Below the pieces are notes generated by a model. It made no database searches and was not told where the DNA came from. It was given only the letters and a program-made list of their open reading frames with translations. This document shows, in pieces, positions 1 to 12,860 of a DNA stretch of 64,000 nt. The stretch lies in NCBI GenBank assembly GCA_949357655.1, contig CASHTG010000001.1, forward strand, positions 3,038,001-3,102,000, given 5' to 3'. Every line of letters starts with the position of its first letter. The stretch's first letter is position 1. Made by a program: the position numbers and the translations under genes. The DNA comes from Parascedosporium putredinis. Lineage: Eukaryota; Ascomycota; Sordariomycetes; Microascales; Microascaceae.

Positions 1-200
1 AACCACACTGCCTCGGGGAAGGTTCACGCAATAACGAACGTGAGGCACCCAGGCCCTGCGGGGCCTGGGCGCCAAGGGAGGTAAAAAGAGGATGAGGAAA
101 TGGAATGGAAAGAGACGATGAGCAAGAGGGGTCTCAAATGCCACCGGGCTCCGGATTCTCGGTGCGCGTTTATATATTGCCTCGCGAGAAGTTGATGGTT

Positions 201-268
201 GCGTCTCCGGGTCTTGACGGCGGCATCTTCGGGTCGTGAGAGGCGGCATCTCCGGGTCGTGATAGGCG
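201..268. repeat. Three imperfect 23-bp tandem units
   Basis: Three consecutive units begin at 201, 223 and 246. They share the core GCATCTCCGGGTCGTGA with a few substitutions; the first unit is the most diverged and one base shorter. The array is non-coding and lies about 600 bases upstream of the DUF4238 gene. Function unknown. Confidence 0.6.
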
Positions 269-659
269 GCTCGAGCCGGGGCATCACCAACGTGGAGGTC
301 GGCCCGGACCCGTCATTGGTTCCAAAAGTGCCTCGTTTTGAGAAAGCACCACGCCATTCGCCTCGTCCTCGTCTTTGCAGCAAAGGGGCATCTATCTACC
401 AACCACCCATACCCTACTTTGGGCTGCTATGCTGGGTCCGTATGACACGCCCTTGCATTTCGACTTTTGTCCCTCTTGCGCATTTGCGAGCATCGAAGGT
501 TGGCCTGCTGCATATAGGTACCGCATGAATCCTGGAGGGTCCAGCCATTGGATGGATAGATCTATGAACGTCTATCATTCACTAAAAGGGGACATCGGGG
601 CATCCCGGTCTCCTCGTGATGATTAAGTAGAAGAATCTCTCGTGAAATATCTAGGCTCC

Positions 660-667
660 TATAAAAG
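660..667 (+). promoter_or_regulatory. TATA-like box upstream of the DUF4238 gene
   Basis: TATAAAAG lies 211 bases before the ATG at 878, a usual spacing for a fungal core promoter with a leader of 150-190 nt. The call rests on sequence and position only. Confidence 0.45.
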
Positions 668-877
668 CTGGTTCGCATCGCCTGCGCTCCATCGTGGTCG
701 ATACCAAAAGATCCGTCATACCGTACTAGCACTCTATTCTGCTACTTTTGTCTCTTACAGGTCATCTTTCCTCCTTTGCCTTGAGCGAAACCCAACTGCA
801 CAGAGATCCATTTGAACATCTAACACAACGCACACTCAGAACATCACATACGCCGCAGAGCGCAATCACACATCGCC

Positions 878-3633
878 ATGGCAGGCTTCCAGTCACAATA
901 CCAACATTTTATTCCTAGATTCCTCCTTCGAAACTTTGCTCACAAGTATAACCCTCACGGCACCGTCGACGGTCCGCCTAAAAAGAAAAAGGGTCACAAA
1001 TATGAAAAGAACAAGTTCCCCGGAGATCCGGTCGTCTATAGCTTCACCCTCCAGGATGATGGGCCCCTCGAGGTTCGAGAGAGCCCTATTTCCCGCACAT
1101 TTGGCGAGATCGACATGTATCGCGACGAGTGCAAACCGACGGAAAACCAGCAAGTCATCGAAGAAAAGTTTCGCAAAATGGAGCGCCAGGCTGGCGAGAT
1201 TTACCAAAGAATCGTGAACTGCTACGAGAAGGGAGAGTCTGTTGTGGTGATGACGCGCCCCGAGCGAGACCTTTTGAGGAAATTTCTCTTCTTACTGAGG
1301 TACCGGGGCGCTGGGTATCGCAAGCGCTTTAACCACAAATAGGTGGACCAATATCTTGAGAATGACAAGAAACTTATGAAGGACTACATGGCCAAGAAAG
1401 GCTTCTCCCAGCCGATGGAGGTTTGGTTCGAAGGCCTTGACAACATCATTGAACTCGATATGAACAAGCAGGTGGATGAATGGAGGGAGGTCCTGGTATC
1501 AAACATGTTCTTTCTTGACGCCATTGGGTTTTACACTCACGTCACTTGTTCGTTCATGGCTATCTGCACAGTTGCCGATGCGGACGCCGAGTACCTTCTC
1601 GCCGACAACACCTACAACATCTTCGAGGGGCCTTCCAACTTTGTTGTAGACCCCGGGACGGGCAAGGTCGAGGGCTTTGCCTACCGGCCCTTTCACGAGT
1701 TTGCACCGATATCCCCCAAGCTGATGCTTGTGCTACGCGCCAACGATCTCCCGTATCGGGGCGAGGAGCTCAGCCAGCAGATACGGGATTCGAGAAAAGC
1801 AAGTTTCCGGGCAAGCGTGCGCCAGTGGGAAACCGAGCCGAGATCGTTACTGCAAAGTCTACCAGTGTACAAAGCCCTCAACTCGAACCCGTGCTTCATC
1901 ATTCCTGGAAAAGGGCCAGATAAAAGATGGAGACCCCGGGCGAAGGATGTATTCACGTTTCCGGTCCAGGCCTTGGCCACCCGACATGTGAATACGATCA
2001 ACGGAATTATCCTCGACAACGCCTTCCTGTGCCAACATCTCGTTTTTGGCTCCGAAAAGGGCTTCTTTGTCTTCTTCGATCAATACATGGCATCGCCAGG
2101 GTTTGGCCACGGGGTAGTCTGCGGGCCGGATGTCGACAAGCAATGGGCGTTGGCTAAGAAGCTGCAGAACCTTTACGAGCTTCGCAACCCTGGGAAGCCC
2201 TTTGCTGTTCCGGTGCAGATAGCTGAACCGGAGATGGAGAATTTCGAGAGCTTTCAGGATGCAAGCGTCGCTAAGCATCGCTATCTAACCCAAATTTTCC
2301 AAGACAAAACAAGGAAGTTCGACTTGGATGAGTTCCGCCAACACGTCCCTGAAGTGGATGAGTACCTCCTATCCCGGAAGGGAGGCATCGGAGCCAAGCC
2401 AACTTCTCAAAGCTCTCCCAACTCGCCCAGACCTGCGAACCAACCTGGCCAAATTCCAGAACTTAAGTTTCTAGACTCGATTGACTCCGAGTTAGGCGAG
2501 TTGATCAAGATGCTCTCCCCGATGCGAAACCCGAGGAATCGAAAAACATAGGGCCGTTCAGGGCTTACTTTGTTTTAGGTATGAAGACAGCCCCTAACAT
2601 TTGACCTTGTACTCTACCTAAGTAGCTGACTTTGACTGGACCAACTAGGTGGAACCTTCAGGACTTTGATATACGATCGAATGCAAGTGCGACGAATGCG
2701 ACTACTGAGGAACAAGATTGACGAATGGTCGAAAGGCGTTGACGAAAGTGTTCGGTTCGTTAACCGGATGGTTCTTTTAAATATATATATGGACCTTCCA
2801 TCACCTCGTTTTTATCTATATCTTGCCATGATGCGCGAGGCAATCGAGGATAACCCCAACTTTGATCTGGTGCCTCATATTCACGGTACCTTGTTGGGTT
2901 GGCACAAGGATTCTATCCCGCCTGAAGCCGCAATCGCAAAGGTCAGAATTGCTCATCAAAAGAAGTCAAGCGTATGGCGAAGACCGTGGCTATTAACAAG
3001 GACTCAGGTCTCCACTCTCTTCTACAGCCGAGACAGTTGAACGAAATGATGTACAATACTTTCGAGGCATCCGTAAATCTTGATTCTGTCAGTGCAAGAG
3101 ACAGCTTCGCCTCGGAGAATACACCTGTTTCTGCATGGTCGGACCTGAATCGAGAGGTGTTTTATGGTTCAGGTAAATTTCCCAACCCTTTGGTTTTTCA
3201 TGGCCAAGCTACATGTCATCTTTAGAATAGTAACTGATTATCCATGGATTACTTCTAGGCTCTATTTGCATGTGTGGTAAGCCTACATATGGGGAAAGCC
3301 CATCCCTCCATATTGCCTTGGGTGCTGGGGGATGAAATTGGAACGAACGCTGCTAAAGTGATAGTAACTAGACATCCCCGAGATCGCGGTAGCTGCACGC
3401 AAGATGTATTGCTACGCGATCCTCTCTGGAGACCTTCCGAAGATTGAAATGGCAAAGGGCGCGGAGTTGATATCACGGTCGTACATAAGGCAGCAATTCG
3501 AGACCCTCCTCCCAACGCAACTTGACGATGAGGTCATGAGCCGTCTTTCCGAGGCCTTTTCAAGTACACATACCCAACTTTGCCCGAAGAGTACTTGCCA
3601 GAATTTACGGTAGAGTCCGATTCCGAAAGCTAG
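878..3633 (+). pseudogene. DUF4238-family gene, interrupted (pseudogene or badly called sequence)
   Basis: The start MAGFQSQYQHFIPRFLLRNF is the conserved N-terminus of fungal DUF4238 proteins, which have no established function. Family-like sequence continues through KFLFLLRYRG, the LADNTYNIFEGP block and TRHVNTINGIILDN, then a C-terminal block with DEWSKGVDESVR and MDLPSPRFYLYL (about 2690-2850), and ends with EEYLPEF at a TAG at 3631-3633. The reading is broken. A TAG sits in frame at 1340-1342 with the same frame continuing unchanged, and a second TAG is at 2549-2551. One base appears missing in the A run at 2958-2961 and one in the T run at 3557-3560; the frame is unclear at 3327-3368. 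A plausible intron lies at 3173-3258, and another may end at 2648. The 1340 stop aligns with a single residue and cannot be an indel, so real inactivation is possible. The family call is solid; the exon structure is not. Confidence 0.6.
3173..3258 (+). other. Probable intron in the DUF4238 gene
   Basis: A GTAAAT donor and TTCTAG acceptor bound 86 nt, with a CTGAT-type branch site about 25 nt before the acceptor. Splicing joins an open upstream frame to an open downstream frame. Sequence evidence only. Confidence 0.45.
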
Positions 3634-6600
3634 TAAGTATGGTGTGGCTGTCTGAAGGGGTGATACCCATCAGTTGAGGACTGTGGAGGAAACCGCGAGG
3701 CTTTAGGATAGTCTCGACAATGACTTCCTTCAGTCCCCTACGAAGATCCGTGAATATAGCCCCTTGTTGAATTTATGTTTTTGTTCCTCAAGACCCCTCT
3801 GCTGGCTATCGGTAGGGAGTCTGGTTTGAATTGTAACGGTAATTGTCCCTGGTCAGGCAGACGAGAAGGGCTTCATCACGCCGTTCTTCGTTGACCTTTC
3901 CAACAGCAATGAATCTAATGCCCGCTTCAGCCGTGCATCCCTTGCCTAGATGGCGCTCACGGCATCGTGGGCGGAAATATTTATGTTATCTACAATGATA
4001 CATGTGGATATATCCACATAGATGCACAGAACCCTGGCTTGCGCACCATTTTACAACACCACTTTTGTGGCTATTAGAGACAAGCGCCAGAGGTTTGTCT
4101 GTTGCGGCTTCTCGTGTTGACTAAGATCTCGCCACATATATCGATAAATCAAAAGGTCGCTGGATGGTGAAGGCGAGAGGGTGCACATCAGCTGAGGGAT
4201 CCTGGATCCATTGTTGCCAGAATAGCCGGGGCCTATCCGAGCCTTCCTCCTCTTCCAGTCACGCCTATGTTCTGGCCTCGCCACGGGCTTCCCGAATCCC
4301 TTCCGGCGCATTAACCGGGACCGTCGCGGGACCCGAGACGTTTTAAACAACATTTGAAATCCCGATACAGGTCTGGCAGGAACCTATGACGGGGAGAGCG
4401 CTCCTCGTACACGTAGGCGGCCCACCAGCCGGGCAGAGCGGCGAGCGAGCCCTTCTTCTCCTCCCCGAGTCCCCCCTTTTTTCATTCTTTTCCCCACAGA
4501 AAACTAGCCAAGGTCTCCCGCTGTTTTGCCGTTTCTCGTGCTTCTACTTCTTTTACCCTTTATTCCGACGGTGGCTAAGCGTGGGCACGCTCGTTTTGAG
4601 AACAGGCGAGAATGAGCTTCTGCCCATCCGCGAGGCAGAAGTGGGTAATGAGGCAGGAGCAAAGTCACTTCCCGGCCTGAAAGAGCAATGGGGGATACTA
4701 TTCTTAAGGCCAGGCGAGGATGCCATCTCGTTTTGCTTCCCTTCTTCCATTTCAGGCTCTTGATCATGGCTAGTTTGATGACGCGTTTTTCCCGAGCGCT
4801 TCGTCTTGCTGTATTGTATATAGACGTAAAGATATAAAGACACCGTGCTTCCTTCGCCTCTTTGTCCTTGAGATTCAGTGTTGGGGATGAGGCTTAGAAG
4901 GAAGCGATACGAACTGCCATGCAGACCTTGGATGCGATACTACACACATCCTTTGAAACGTCACGATGGCGGCCATCCTCCTCAGCCTTAACTATCAACC
5001 AAACCCTCCTCGCCTTTCCAGCTAGATGGGACACATCTGAGCCTCTCCAAGGGCCAGCACCGACCTGGAACCGGACCTAGGCCTCGATGTAACCCGAGGT
5101 GAATCGAGACCGGATGGTGGTTGTTGCTACCACGAGACTCAACAAACGGCCTACCATTACCAAACCTCGTCAAGAAACGCCCGCTCACTATTGCCTATCA
5201 CATCGAACAGTAGTCCACCTCAAGCGGGCTTCCACCGCATTAAATCACCAAACCGCGACGTATCAGACGATTCCCGCACCAAAGTTTGACAGTTTGACAG
5301 GAAGAACAAAGATGCGACGAAGCAGCGGGCTAGATTTCTATCCAGGGACAGGGGTGGATGCAAACTCGTCGAGCATCTCTGCACGGATGGTAGATGGGCC
5401 TTGTTTAGTCGATAGCATGCGACTTGGCGGGTTCTCTCAAGCTTCCAAACTCTTCGCCACATGGTCAAGGGAGGTTTTGAGACACCAAAGACCATTAGAA
5501 AAACAAAAACAAAAGACCATGATACAGATGGGCAAGCCGGCGTCAGATGGCTAGAAGGAACACACCCATCCACACCAGAGAGGGTGGCGACTTCCGGGAC
5601 TTGATAGACTCACCTCACGGCACAGTGGGCTGGGAAGAGTCTCTTGATGGCCACCGGGGATCCCAAGTTAGAAGCAAGAGGGCAAAGTGAGGGCGCAACG
5701 CAAAGAAAAGCGCAGGGAAGATCTCTCGGAACACAAGATGGAGACCTATCCGACGACATGAGTCTGCATGGAAGGGGTATCCCGGCGAGACAAGTTGCCA
5801 GAATATCGGATGGTCAGGACACCCGGCCCCTTTCCATCATCGAGATCCGGCCCAGGACGCGGTGTGCACATCGCCAAAGGCCAGGGAACCTTGCCCAGGC
5901 AATGGGCTTCTCGAAGGCTTCGACGAACCCGAAAGCCTGGCCGCATCCATGCGCTCGACGAAGACGGCTTGGTAAAATGCGAGAACCCTCACAAGACGAG
6001 ACCGGCCCCGAGAAGCAACGTCGATCCGCCGCGCGCCCAAGAGAGGAAATGGCAAACGGCCACACATAAGCACAAATGACTGGTGCTGTTACGCAATGGC
6101 CCGAGTACCCCACGAAAGGACCGTCGCCCCCAGACCAACGTACGCCGACCCGCAGCGCATGTGCAGCAGGATGTTTTACAAAGCATTGACATAGATGACA
6201 ACGATAAAGAAAATCCCCCCTCCTCTTCTAGTGCGAGACCGAAGAGCCCAAAGTCAAAAAAGGGTGGAAGGCTTGCGGGGTGAAAGAGGGAGGGGGTGTG
6301 TACCGCACTGGCAAGCGGTCTAGGTTTGCAAACACCAACCGTTCGCAACTCGAGAGAGCAAGAGGAGAAAAAGAAGGGATAAAAATCCCGTACCATCATG
6401 CTGGCAGTATGATCACTCGGGCAGTCAGGCTTAGGCGGGCTGTCGAGCAGACGCACGAGACATATGCACCGTGGCTGAGGCCGAGGCACCGGGCATTGTG
6501 ACGAGAGAGAGGGAAGACTAACACACCTGAGCTGTACACGCCCGCAGGGTTGTCATACAAAGTTGTATGATGGACGATGCATGCGGCCCACGGACGGGGA

Positions 6601-9600
6601 AACCTTTTGTGTTTTCAAGTGGGCGTTTTTCTCTCTCTCTTTATTCTCCTTGCCTTGCTCATGGTTACCTCTGCACTGCATTTCTCCTACAGCCCGACAG
6701 CAACGGTTGCATCCTGCGCGCGCTGCTCCAGAGCGGGCCCGACATCGACTGTCCGCTCTCGCTGATGTGTCCTGCACTAATCGGTGTTGCTTCAGCCTCA
6801 AACCCCGAGTTGCGACACGGCCCCGACTTCAATCATATGGCCAGGTCTGGATTGTATCATTTTTCTGGGTGTCCTTTTTTCTTTTCTTTTCACGTTCCTT
6901 CATTTGCGTCTCCTCGTCTTTTGATCCGCAATCGCTTCCAATATTCAGACGAATTAGCCCATCTCTTTTATTCCCTCCTTCCTTCACTCCCTCTCTTTTC
7001 TCTTCATTGAACGAGGGCGATTTTCATCGGTGTCTGATATTTTGCGATCTGACGCTCCGACCATTTTAGCAGCCGTCGTTCCAAAACCGGCTCCTCTGCA
7101 GCGAACCAAACAAAGCCCGAGCCACTTGAACACCCATCCCAACCTTGCATGAGGTCGCCCAGCGATCTTCACGGATTTAGAAATCGGGGGAAAAAGAAAA
7201 AGAAGCAGAAAAAAAAAGGTGTGCAGTGGCGAGAAACAAAGCAGAGCGTTGAGGCAGGACGAGGCGGATATGACCTGGGCAGATCAGGGGCCTCACTCTT
7301 GGTATGATCGTTCACACACCACACCACGTTGTGCACCTTAATTGATGGGGTCGAGGTCATCGAGGGAAACGCCAGGCGACAGAGTGAATACGCCCACTCC
7401 CATCAATTGATGTGCCATGTGGATGATGTTTGGGTGGACGGTGCTTGAGGGATGGCCAACGCCCCCTTCCTTCTTCCTTGCCCCAGTTCTGCTCATCACG
7501 TCGAAAACCCTTGTCACGCTTCTCGAGAAACACGCATTGACCCAATCCACGCAGCAAGGAGTGGCCTGCCGGAGTCTAACAATACCGCGCGGACTTGGCC
7601 CAAGTCATCGTCACGAGGGATCCAAAGCCTAGAGAGTCGGCCGCAAGAGCAAGGAAAAAGCATGTTCCACACGGCTTCTATTTTCTTATGACAATCCATT
7701 CTCCTACGGCAAAAATTGTCTTGGACGGCGGCGACGCCGTGTGAGCCAAAGTTGGGACGACTGGCGACCAATGCACTTTTCGGATATGGACGGGCCACTC
7801 CTCCATGTCAATCAGTGGCCGGGGCACGAGTAATCAATCCGAGTAGGTTGAGGCTCAAAAAGCGCCCCCCAGAAAAGCCATGACTAGGGTGTTCCGAGAA
7901 TGCCTCGTTCTGGAAGCCTTCCTTTGACATGGGATGGCGCCTTCCGATCAAGCCAACGTTTTGGTGGCTTGCTGGCACACGCCACAAGGCGGCCTTGACT
8001 ACCAAAACAAGGTGGAGAGGAAGAAAAAAAGATAAGCTTGAAATGGGCCCAGTCAACTATGCGGGGTATACCATAAATCTGCCGCTTGTTGAGAGTCTAT
8101 AAGCCCAATGGATCTATCTCCGTGAACCTAGACAGACAAAGGGTGGTGCAAGTGCTGCCATGATCCTTTGGCTCGTGGCTGGCATACAAGTCATGCCAAT
8201 ACAGGCAGGCCTGATTTCATAAGCAGCCTTGTCTCAATCTCAGCTGCCTGGGCCGAAGAGAGAGAAGCAAAATCACCACCGGGCTTCATCTGAACTGCAG
8301 ATCTGAGCAACAACCATTACCTCAGCTCACAGCTGGCGAACGAAGGCTCTAGCGCGAACCGAGGTAAGTTTCAGACTCGTGCTCCCTGCTAGGAAATCGC
8401 CAGAGAGGTCAAAGTATGCCATTCGGAAGCCAGGAAAGCGAGGTGTGCCGTGAGACCGAAATTGCAGTCCTCCGTGAAGTGTATGCTACCCAATGCACTG
8501 GTTTGGCGGGCTTTGATGACTCAGAAACAAAAGACAGCCCGTCGCGCGGGGACAGATGCAATCTCTCTCCAGAGTCGGCTTGATTCTAGACTACCTCGTT
8601 CACCTAACGTACGTATGGGACATCGTAGTCTCGTGCCGTATCACCTCTTGCATTGGAGCCGGCTGGATGAAACCTTGAAGTCGAGGTCCCGGCCGCCGAG
8701 ATGCCAGTGGACAAGGGTCCTGCTGCACCGAGGACTACATGTAGGCACTCTCGCAAGCCAGCCCACACCTTTTCACGGGGTGCGAGTGAGAGTGAGAGGG
8801 AGGGAAAAAAAAATCGGCTATTTGCTGATAGGATCGCCGACGGGGTGTGCGAGGGCCAGACTGCAAGTAATCGCAATGCCGTGATCATGGATCATGGAGC
8901 CTCTCGGAGGAAGCACGGGGCAATAGATCCTGCTTGGAGAGCCTTGAGCCTTTCGGCGAGGCAAGAGAGCGCAGATTGCCGTAGCGCCCATGTTTGATCC
9001 TCAGGAATATGACGACATGGCATTTTCTGTCCCTCCCCGCCAACTCATGTCTCAGGCTGGTCAGCCTGCCCTCGTTGTTGGCCGATTTGCGAGGCGAAAC
9101 ACCACGCGTCTCATCCAGCCGTGGCGAATGTGTGGGTGCGGTGAGCCTGCGAACAGTGGGCTGGTGCTGAAGGGAAGCCTGTAGGGGACCCCGGACCCCG
9201 CCCAAGTCCGCCTCTATCCGCCCCCAGAAACTCCCCGCCAAACGGGAGTGCAGCGCAACGTTAGCGCTACACCAGAGCCCTCATGCTGCTGCGATCATGC
9301 TACAAGGACACCGAATGGATTGCTGGCCACTGTTTGGCCCGCCCTTCCTCGCTACCAGACAAAGGCCCTGTCGAGAACCAATCGATCCGGATCTTTCAAA
9401 TGTTCCAATCAATCAAAATCAATGGCGCCCTGGCCAGTGCTTCGTCCATTTGATCAGTTGCGATTTGCTCGACACAGCGACCCCTTGTCCGGCTGCCCTA
9501 AGCTCTGAAGGTTAAGACTGATGTGCCAGAGCAGCCTAGTCGCACGTGCATTCGTTCTCTGATAACCATGACCCCAGACGATATTACCTGAGATCCAAGT

Positions 9601-12600
9601 AAATAATGAACTCCAGAGCCATTAAGGCGCCTTTAGCGACGGTTTTGCAGGGAAGAGCCCTCCGGTTTCTCCGTACATGGATTCGAGCTTAACATCTGAG
9701 TAAGCGGAAGTCGGCCGCCGTCAAGCGTGGTCTACACCGAATCATCGTCCGGATCACGAGTGAACGGAGTAAGCTGGTTTCTGACGATCAACGAAGAACA
9801 AGTCTAAAATTTCTCTCTCATCAAGGCCAACCCTCTGGTGACCTGATTGGGCAAAGTGTCTTTCTTCTTTTTCGTTTTCTTTTCCCGTTTTTCTTTTCTT
9901 TTTTTTTCCTTTCCAGTTTTGTGTGTAGTGTCCCCTCCTCCTCCTCTTGCCTCATCTTCGGTTTCCACCAAACTATCAGTATGATGCACATGCAAAGGGA
10001 CTGTACTGTAACCCGCCACTCCCATTTTATGCCGGACGGGTCTTTCCAACCCAAATTTTCTTGCTCCGGTCAGCAGCCGAACCTCTCGGTGACTGATGTC
10101 CCTCTCTTTCTCTCCTCACCTACACCGCCATCTGCACGATTGCACTGGGGAAACAATGAGGGGTTCGTCACAGAAGTGGCAGGCACGGCTGGATGTGACG
10201 GCGTGCGCCCTTGTTTTCTCTGGTCCACCGAATTCTGAGATCTGGTACACTTGGTTCTGCAGTCCCAAGACTGAAACTGGCCCCCGACGTAGAAGATGGG
10301 TTAACAAGAGAGAAACTCTCCACTGTCTAAAATTTGTGGGATCGCGAGCACAAGACGACACAATGTGAAGATCTGAAATGCTCCTGCTAGCATGACATGG
10401 AAACGCTGATTCCGGTACTTCATGAGCCGCATGATGTGGTGATGACTTGTCAAAGCTTGTCCCCCACGCAGACCCCAGTCATTCTTGTGAGAACCGACCA
10501 CTTGATGTGCAGAAACACTTGAGAAGGCCATGTGCCCGATAGACTTTTTTTTCCTGCTTTTGTGATGTTTTTGTTTTGGATTTGATCAAGACCAACTAAG
10601 CTAGACACCCGGCCAGAGAGAGCTGAACTAGTCGATGATGCATTGAGGTGGGGGACGCTTGACGTGGAATGCTGAGCGAAGCGCAATCTTGCCCGGATAG
10701 TAAGTATCAAGCAAGATGGATGCATCCTACAAACCAGTGCCAGGTCATCAGCTCACGAGATTCGAGCGCATCCAAGTTTGGTATGCAAGTTGGAAGAGCG
10801 AGTCTCTTTGGCGTGGGCAGTGGAGGGGAGTCTGCACGGTCCTCCAAACCCCTCCTTGCTTGAGGCTTTTGGTGAGACACTGGCTTTCGTCGATCTTGCC
10901 TGATACAGGAGGCTTCCAGAAGGAAAGAACAAAAGCCCAGTCCAAGGCTAGCAAGGGCACAACCCCAGGATGATCCACAGAAAACCCATGCCAAACCCAC
11001 CCCCTCCCCCCCCACCCTCCAGCCAAACACAAGCAAGTGTTTTTTTTTTTTTCTTCTTCCCTGTCCTTGAACTCTTCTTAGCGCCTCTGACTGTCCTTCG
11101 CGGTCAGTCAATATGATCCTCGCAGCTGCCATTATTAGTCCCCTCCGTCAGTAGCACTCGTCAAAGCGCGGGCACGCTGAGGAATGGTCGCACCGCCGGA
11201 AATGCCGCGACTTGTTGGCCATGTCTGGCTTAGCCCAGGTGGGGAAAGAGAGGTGGGGGTTGGTTGACTTTGACGACGGTTAGCAATGAACAAGGCAATT
11301 CCTTGTCCCTTGGACGAGAGCGGGCGCCAGAAAATTGATCACTTTGAACAAGGAGACTCGGGCCCGCTCCTCTCCACAAACAGTCAAGGACTGGGCGTTA
11401 CGTGGCCCGAGTCAGTCTCCAATCTCCAGCGGTTGGCCTAACTTGAGGGCATCTGGAAAGCCCACCCCCTCAAAAAAGAGAATAAAAACCCCATATGCTT
11501 AGCAACCCTCTAATATCCTTTGATCAGACTCATTGTGGATGTGAACCAAAAAGAAATCCCCAAAGATTGGGCGTCATTGTTTGGAACAAAGTATTGCTTG
11601 ATAGTTTCAAAGGAACGCTGCACCGGTAGCTCCGTTTCTCGCATTCCTTTTCATTTTCCGACTTGGAAGAGGAACGAGTGCTTCGACTCCGACCATGAGA
11701 TTTCATGCCCTACATGTAGCGTAAAAGACCATCATCAATCAATCCAATGTGGCCGCAATCTATAAGGGCGCCGTCAGACTCCGAGCAGCAGTTTACCACT
11801 CATGCATCAGCAATCGGCCCTGTCCCTCCAAGAACGATGCACACCACCAAGCCACAGCTTGGCAAATAAAGACAAATGTCGTCAGTGAATCCATTTCTGC
11901 GCAGTCTCGTGCGGAATTGGCGCACGAATGGTTGGAGAAACAAGCCAACCTGTACATCTTCTCCAACCTTGAATGGCCTGCCCCGCTGGCATCAACTATG
12001 GATCCATATGGATCCATGTATCCCCGCTTGAAAACAAGACTGCAAGCGGTTGGGGCCGTGCAGAACTACCATTTGTGCAGGTTGTTATGCGATGTGTGCA
12101 TATGATATGTACCGAGGTCGAGCTCGCGCAGGACCTCGAGAGGTACCGTACCCACACCGGCCTCTCCCCGTGGGGGCTGGTATTAGTCCCGGCCGCTGCC
12201 TTTTGCATTTCATCACAGTCTGCCCTCTCCCACCAACACCCCCAGCATCCGCTCGACTCAACAGCGACGGGTTCGGTGTATCAGGCAGACCTTGCGATAG
12301 CCTGCATACCGAACTGAAATCGGCCCAGAAATTTGGGCAACTTAATACAAGTAGAATTCGGGTTGAGCGAATTACAATGGGCATCTAAAGTCCTCGAACT
12401 CCTGTCCGAGGCAAACGATCCCTTCCTTTTCCTTCACCAGACCCTCTCACTCCGTTTCTCTATCTGTATGTGCATTGTAGGTTTAATAACAGAATGCCTT
12501 TAATTCTCCTCGAAACTCCGAAACATCGAATCGTCGCAAATTATCCTCCCTTTCAAGGAATGTGTCACTAATGTCGGTGTGCGGGTGCTTGGGTGGAGCA

Positions 12601-12841
12601 ACCAGCAGGCCATTTGAGGTGATGTGCCCATCATGGGAAAACATCAGGCACCACCTCGAGGATTGATGCAGCATAGATTGCCCCTTCACCGTTTTCCCAC
12701 TAAGAGTTAATCAAGAATTAATTAATCACATATGCACACCCGCTTTGGATTTCCGGCAGTCCACTCAGCCTACTTGTTGACGACCGTCTGCTGGGGATTC
12801 GTTACTGCCACGCTTCAATGTTCCAAGAGAGCTTATTTGAG

Positions 12842-12860
12842 GAGAGAGAGAGAGAGAGAG
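12842..12860. repeat. (GA)n microsatellite
   Basis: About nine uninterrupted GA dinucleotides in non-coding sequence. Confidence 0.9.

Larger units (their letters stand above)
1..877. other. Gene-free left edge and presumed promoter of the DUF4238 gene
   Basis: No convincing coding sequence was found. The stretch holds a short 23-bp tandem repeat (201-268) and a TATA-like box (660-667) placed as expected for the gene starting at 878. Open frames here on either strand look like chance frames and match no family I know. Confidence 0.5.

Noticed and set aside
1301..1342. A 42-nt in-frame intron that would remove the TAG in the DUF4238 gene
   Set aside because: It is too short for a fungal intron and would delete RYRGAGYRKRFNH, which belongs to the conserved family block.
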